Shown here one piece after another: positions 35,407 to 36,368 of a DNA stretch of 36,368 nt (its first letter is position 1; each line of letters begins with the position of its first letter). The notes below the pieces were generated by a model. That model searched no databases. It saw only the letters and a list, made by a program, of their open reading frames with translations, and was not told the DNA's origin. A program made the position numbers and the translations under genes. Source of the stretch: Micromonospora sp. MP36 (lineage in GTDB: Bacteria > Actinomycetota > Actinomycetes > Mycobacteriales > Micromonosporaceae); assembly GCF_008119785.1 (NCBI RefSeq), contig NZ_VSFA01000074.1, forward strand, positions 1-36,368, in the 5' to 3' direction.

Positions 35407-35742
35407 ATGCCGGACATCTCTCCTCGACTCCGACGCCGCATCAACGCCGACTTCCCCCAACACACCAACGTGGTGGTGGACAGGCTGCACAGCCTCGATC
35501 AATTAGTCACGGACTCTCATCAGGACGCGGAACGGATGTTTGCAGCGGTTGTGCGCCTCGCCCAGGGCCGACTCGACAAGCTCGATCGTGCCTCACGTCT
35601 GGCTCGAGAGGACTGGCGCGATCTCCTGGTCGGAGCTGACTTCGGTAACGAAGACTGGCCTGACCGCCTCGCCGCTTGGCTCGATGCTTCGGCGCCGACC
35701 GGTGGCAGCGCCCGTCGTAGCCGTCGGGCCCCTCGCTTGTAG
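35407..35742 (+). CDS. Hypothetical protein
   Basis: 111 residues, no family recognised. Helical, charged: LRRRINADFPQHTNVVVDRL, QDAERMFAAVVRLAQGRLD, LAREDWRDLLVGADF, DWPDRLAAWLD. Amino-acid balance (many Asp, Trp, Leu, normal Arg) and lower GC than the preceding stretch suggest a real gene. No clear Shine-Dalgarno; the A/T-richer stretch before the ATG fits a promoter with a short or absent leader. Confidence 0.65.
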   Translation: MPDISPRLRRRINADFPQHTNVVVDRLHSLDQLVTDSHQDAERMFAAVVRLAQGRLDKLDRASRLAREDWRDLLVGADFGNEDWPDRLAAWLDASAPTGGSARRSRRAPRL

Positions 35743-35842
35743 GTTCTGGGCGCGTCGTCCGGCGACGTCTCAGACTGTCTCCCGCCTCGGCCGACCGTCC
35801 GTGCGAGCCGTTCCCGGTCGTCTTCATCCGGGCCTCTTGCTG

Positions 35843-36058
35843 TCACCGCTGCTGTCGATGACGCAGCGCGGCCCAGCAGAGGAACACGCCCCCCAGCACA
35901 GAGAAGGTCTCCCCGAGGCCCCATGAAGCCGAACTCCCGCTGAATAGATGGTCACCCACCCAAACCTCGATCATGAGGACACCCAAGCCGAAGACCACAA
36001 ACCACGCACCCAACTGAGCAAGCTGCTTGGAAGCCGGCCGCACGTCGGTCTTGGTCAT
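35843..36058 (-). CDS. Small two-helix membrane protein
   Basis: 71 residues from the ATG (MTKTDVRPASKQLAQLG); an upstream in-frame GTG at 36121 is less likely. Two TM helices: AWFVVFGLGVLMIEVWVG and FSVLGGVFLCWAALRH, then a basic end. No family recognised. Convergent with the hypothetical gene at 35407. Confidence 0.6.
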   Translation of the reverse strand: MTKTDVRPASKQLAQLGAWFVVFGLGVLMIEVWVGDHLFSGSSASWGLGETFSVLGGVFLCWAALRHRQQR

Positions 36059-36212
36059 GCAGTCATGGAAGCACGCCAACCTACTGCAGACCATCCCCTG
36101 GTCTCCCCGCCCGACGGTCATACATTGAAGCTCCGTGTCTGCCCCAGCCGATTCCTTGACCCCCAGGCAACCATCACGACGCTCCGACCTGCGGCGACTG
36201 CCGGCTACGCTG

Positions 36213-36225
36213 GGACGGACCGTCC
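36213..36225. promoter_or_regulatory. Short dyad GGACGG-A-CCGTCC
   Basis: A perfect 6-bp inverted repeat with one central base in the gap between the small membrane protein gene and the gene entering from the right edge. Could be an operator or a small hairpin after the right-edge gene. Weak evidence. Confidence 0.25.
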
Positions 36226-36273
36226 GTCGGTGTCCACCTACGTCCAGCCTGGTGCTTCTCGATCGTCACCCAG

Positions 36274-36368
36274 CTAGTCACCCAGTGGCACGGTGGTTCG
36301 GTAGTCCTGGCGCAAGCCGGTGACCTCGTCACCTTGCGGATCATAGACAACCAAGCCATGCCGCTCGG
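36274..36368 (-). CDS. 3' end of an unidentified gene (enters from the right edge)
   Basis: Minus-strand frame reading ERHGLVVYDPQGDEVTGLRQ then DYRTTVPLGD and a TAG. Balanced composition and a natural-looking C-terminus suggest the last 31 codons of a real gene; nothing more can be said about its family. Confidence 0.4.
   Translation of the reverse strand, partial: ERHGLVVYDPQGDEVTGLRQDYRTTVPLGD

Overview
The window is high-GC actinobacterial DNA. GC-rich third positions, frequent GTG starts, an F420-type LLM oxidoreductase, SARP/AfsR-type and LuxR/TrmB-type regulators, LtrA proteins and a MoxR-DUF58-TgpA operon fit an actinomycete. Micromonosporaceae is my guess from gene style; no marker gene here proves the genus.

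Left part (1-18 kb), accessory and partly decayed. Two paralogous secreted S8 (subtilisin-like) peptidases with carboxypeptidase-regulatory-like and Kelch regions point away from each other. The first (minus strand, running off the left edge) lies downstream of a small TusA/SirA-fold protein, which it overlaps by ATGA, and of a large AfsR-like regulator (winged helix, BTAD, ATPase, TPR) that carries a one-base frameshift. The second (plus strand) is divergent from a TrmB/LuxR-type regulator, has two strong dyads upstream and also carries a one-base frameshift. Between the two units lies a graveyard of gene scraps: a 3' remnant of a second TrmB/LuxR-type regulator, a thioredoxin-reductase-like fragment, the C-terminus of a sugar ABC permease and the N-terminus of a DeoR regulator. 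After the second peptidase come a strong hairpin, a 3'-truncated IS5-type transposase with an odd interleaved inverted repeat over its start codon, a frame-disrupted hypothetical gene, and a serine recombinase that ends two bases from a tRNA-Leu(GAG). The tRNA's own intrinsic terminator lies inside the 3' end of the recombinase gene. This looks like the edge of a genomic island at the tRNA.

Middle part (18-29 kb), intact and core-like. A very large TPR / Pro-rich repeat / single-TM / FN3 protein comes first. An operon follows: an FN3 beta-propeller-like membrane protein, a MoxR AAA+ ATPase, a DUF58 protein and a TgpA-type transglutaminase-like membrane protein, with a small Gly/Ser-tailed membrane protein after it. 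MoxR, DUF58 and TgpA are tightly packed. The transglutaminase-like domain lacks the catalytic Cys and His, so the complex is probably structural or chaperone-like rather than protein-crosslinking.

Right part (29-36.4 kb). A convergent, translationally coupled LLM oxidoreductase / SDR pair, a tandem duplication of LtrA-family membrane proteins with a duplicated leader, a DUF1028 protein, a roughly 590-bp stretch without a convincing gene, two small hypothetical genes, and the 3' end of another gene at the right edge.

Most unusual signals: the duplicated S8-Kelch locus with a cysteine-less TusA-like partner; the clustering of homopolymer frameshifts and gene scraps only on the left side of the tRNA; the pseudo-transglutaminase in the MoxR operon; and the pseudoknot-like repeat at the transposase start.
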